Assembly: GCA_035315885.1 (NCBI GenBank)
Contig: DATFXM010000004.1
Location: 15,511 to 79,510 of the forward strand
From: DATFXM01 sp035315885
GTDB lineage: Bacteria; Acidobacteriota; Blastocatellia; UBA7656
DNA: 64,000 nucleotides
Direction of reading: 5' to 3'
Within the stretch, counting starts at the first letter, position 1. Every line of letters begins with the position of its first letter. Both the position numbers and the translations under genes were made by a program. The notes below the pieces were generated by a model. The model was not told the origin of the DNA, searched no databases, and saw only the letters and a list, made by a program, of their open reading frames with translations. Positions 62,947 to 64,000 of this stretch are shown one piece after another.

Positions 62947-63999
62947 ATGACAGCGGCAGTCGGATTCCTCCGCTCTTTCGGCTCGGTCCTCAGGAACTCT
63001 GTGCGCATTGAGGCGAATCACCTTCGCAGCGAATTGGCGAGAGCCGAATTGCTTTCGCTGTTCAAATCACATGTCGAGTTAATCGAGGTAGAGACTACCT
63101 CCTATTGCAATCGGGTTTGTTCGTTTTGTCCAAACAGTTTTCTAGATCGAAGAAGTGAGAAACACTCAATGCCCGAAGCGGCCTGGGATGCGATTCTTAG
63201 CGGGTTGAGAGAGCTCGACTACTCGGGTGGCTTTGTTTGGTCTCGCTACTCAGAGCCGCTGTCTGAGCGTCGAATAGTAGAGCGCATCCGTGAAGTACGA
63301 AGTGCGTCGCCACGTTGCCGGATATGCATCAACTCGAACGGCGATTATCTTGACTCAAGTTATCTCGAAGAACTCGAGGCGGCCGGGTTGAACCGGCTTT
63401 GGATCGACCTCTACTCGCCGGAGGATGAGCAGTACGATCAGGAGCTTGCGCGCAGGCTGGTTCGAAAATTCCTGGAGCGCATCGGCCGGGAAGGACGAGT
63501 GATCGCCACGACACCTGAATTGGCTCTCCGAATCGAATCATCGCAGGCAGACATCGAGTGTCAAGTTAGAAACAGGTTCTCGCTGGATGTTCAGGGCATG
63601 TCTAATCGTGCGGGGCTCATTCAAGTTGGCAGAAGTAAGAGGAGGTTGTCGCCTTGTTACACGCCCTTCAAGCATCTGGTGATTGATTGGGACGGATCGG
63701 TAGTCGCTTGTTGTCAGCTTCGCAGCGATGTCGGAGATCAGCGCGCAGTAGTGGCCGGGAGAATCGGACAGGACGGGGTGGATCTGTTAAACGCCTATCT
63801 GCTGTTTTCGAAGTGGAGAGAATCTCTGCGGTACTACGGTGAGAAGCGCGGGCCGTGCGCTGAGTGCAACGTTTTTGTGTATCACGACAATCCAGTCAAC
63901 AGGGCGATCACTCGACATCTCGGTTCGCCCGAGGACGCGATGGCAGCGCCGTTCAGAGCGGCCCTTCGACCACTGTTCAGGCGGAAGCTTCGGTTTTGA
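62947..63999 (+). CDS. Radical SAM/SPASM domain protein
   Basis: 350 residues. The radical SAM cluster motif CNRVCSFC uses Cys54, Cys58 and Cys61. A SPASM-like C-terminal region has cysteines in CYTPF, ACCQL and CAECN for auxiliary clusters. Such enzymes modify sugars, lipids or ribosomal peptides by radical chemistry. In this locus the glycan is the most likely target, though PqqD-type proteins are classical partners of radical SAM/SPASM enzymes. It ends one base before the window edge and is complete. The repeat array abuts its ATG. Confidence 0.88.
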   Translation: MTAAVGFLRSFGSVLRNSVRIEANHLRSELARAELLSLFKSHVELIEVETTSYCNRVCSFCPNSFLDRRSEKHSMPEAAWDAILSGLRELDYSGGFVWSRYSEPLSERRIVERIREVRSASPRCRICINSNGDYLDSSYLEELEAAGLNRLWIDLYSPEDEQYDQELARRLVRKFLERIGREGRVIATTPELALRIESSQADIECQVRNRFSLDVQGMSNRAGLIQVGRSKRRLSPCYTPFKHLVIDWDGSVVACCQLRSDVGDQRAVVAGRIGQDGVDLLNAYLLFSKWRESLRYYGEKRGPCAECNVFVYHDNPVNRAITRHLGSPEDAMAAPFRAALRPLFRRKLRF

Positions 64000-64000
64000 G

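Overview
The window looks like chromosome from an Acidobacteriota member, probably Blastocatellia-like. This is inferred from gene content, not from any marker gene: DUF2934-Hsp20, gingipain-like C25 proteases, a GH18-NodB-GT2 fusion, V4R-sigma54 regulation, and intergenic spaces packed with short-repeat arrays. Coding density is high. I found no rRNA, tRNA, phage, transposase gene or CRISPR array.

Layout. 216-3824 is a secreted M36 metallopeptidase. 4071-10331 is a complete SUF iron-sulfur operon (sufB-C-D-S-U-T plus an Rrf2 regulator) behind a recognisable promoter. 10388-13638 (minus) is a DUF2339/DUF3999 envelope pair. 13747-16139 holds an XRE-cupin regulator divergent from an SDR and a QueA-like gene. 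16403-20832 carries mostly minus-strand housekeeping and regulatory genes: DUF4440, 5'-3' exonuclease, AraC, VOC and DUF1015. 21056-24143 has a crotonase, a V4R-sigma54 activator, a predicted sigma54-dependent small RNA or attenuator, and a STAS protein. 24227-27647 has an M15-like protein, a 54-residue TatA, and a two-component system. 27915-30439 has an MsbA-type ABC exporter and DUF2934-Hsp20. 30609-39048 is a surface-glycan and lipid block: the GH18-NodB-GT2 fusion, two tandem GT-C-like membrane proteins, a zinc-ribbon protein, a CDP-alcohol phosphatidyltransferase and GtrA.

39479-48727 encodes two very large secreted C25 (gingipain-type) proteases. Each sits behind a consensus promoter and a leader of about 230-250 nt. 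Next comes the most unusual gene of the window, 48912-49394: a PqqD-type recognition domain, then an internal twin-arginine signal, then a 30-residue six-cysteine cystine-knot-like peptide. It is followed by a nucleotidyltransferase of the type that accompanies PqqD proteins. 50758-63999 is an exopolysaccharide locus: TPR/CBM protein, Wza-like exporter, Wzc-like tyrosine kinase, FdtA-like isomerase with DegT aminotransferase, Wzx flippase, two GT4 glycosyltransferases, FkbM methyltransferase and radical SAM/SPASM protein.

A second layer is the repeat landscape. Heptamer arrays of several classes (TGAGTGC, TGAGTTC, GCAGTAG and GC-rich forms) occur as inverted pairs in many intergenic gaps. Three gaps hold a larger composite inverted element made of two hairpin modules flanked by heptamers, and one of these contains a 76-bp tandem repeat. 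The heptamers supply stop codons and shared C-terminal residues to three genes, abut several start codons that lack a Shine-Dalgarno, and enter one coding sequence in frame.
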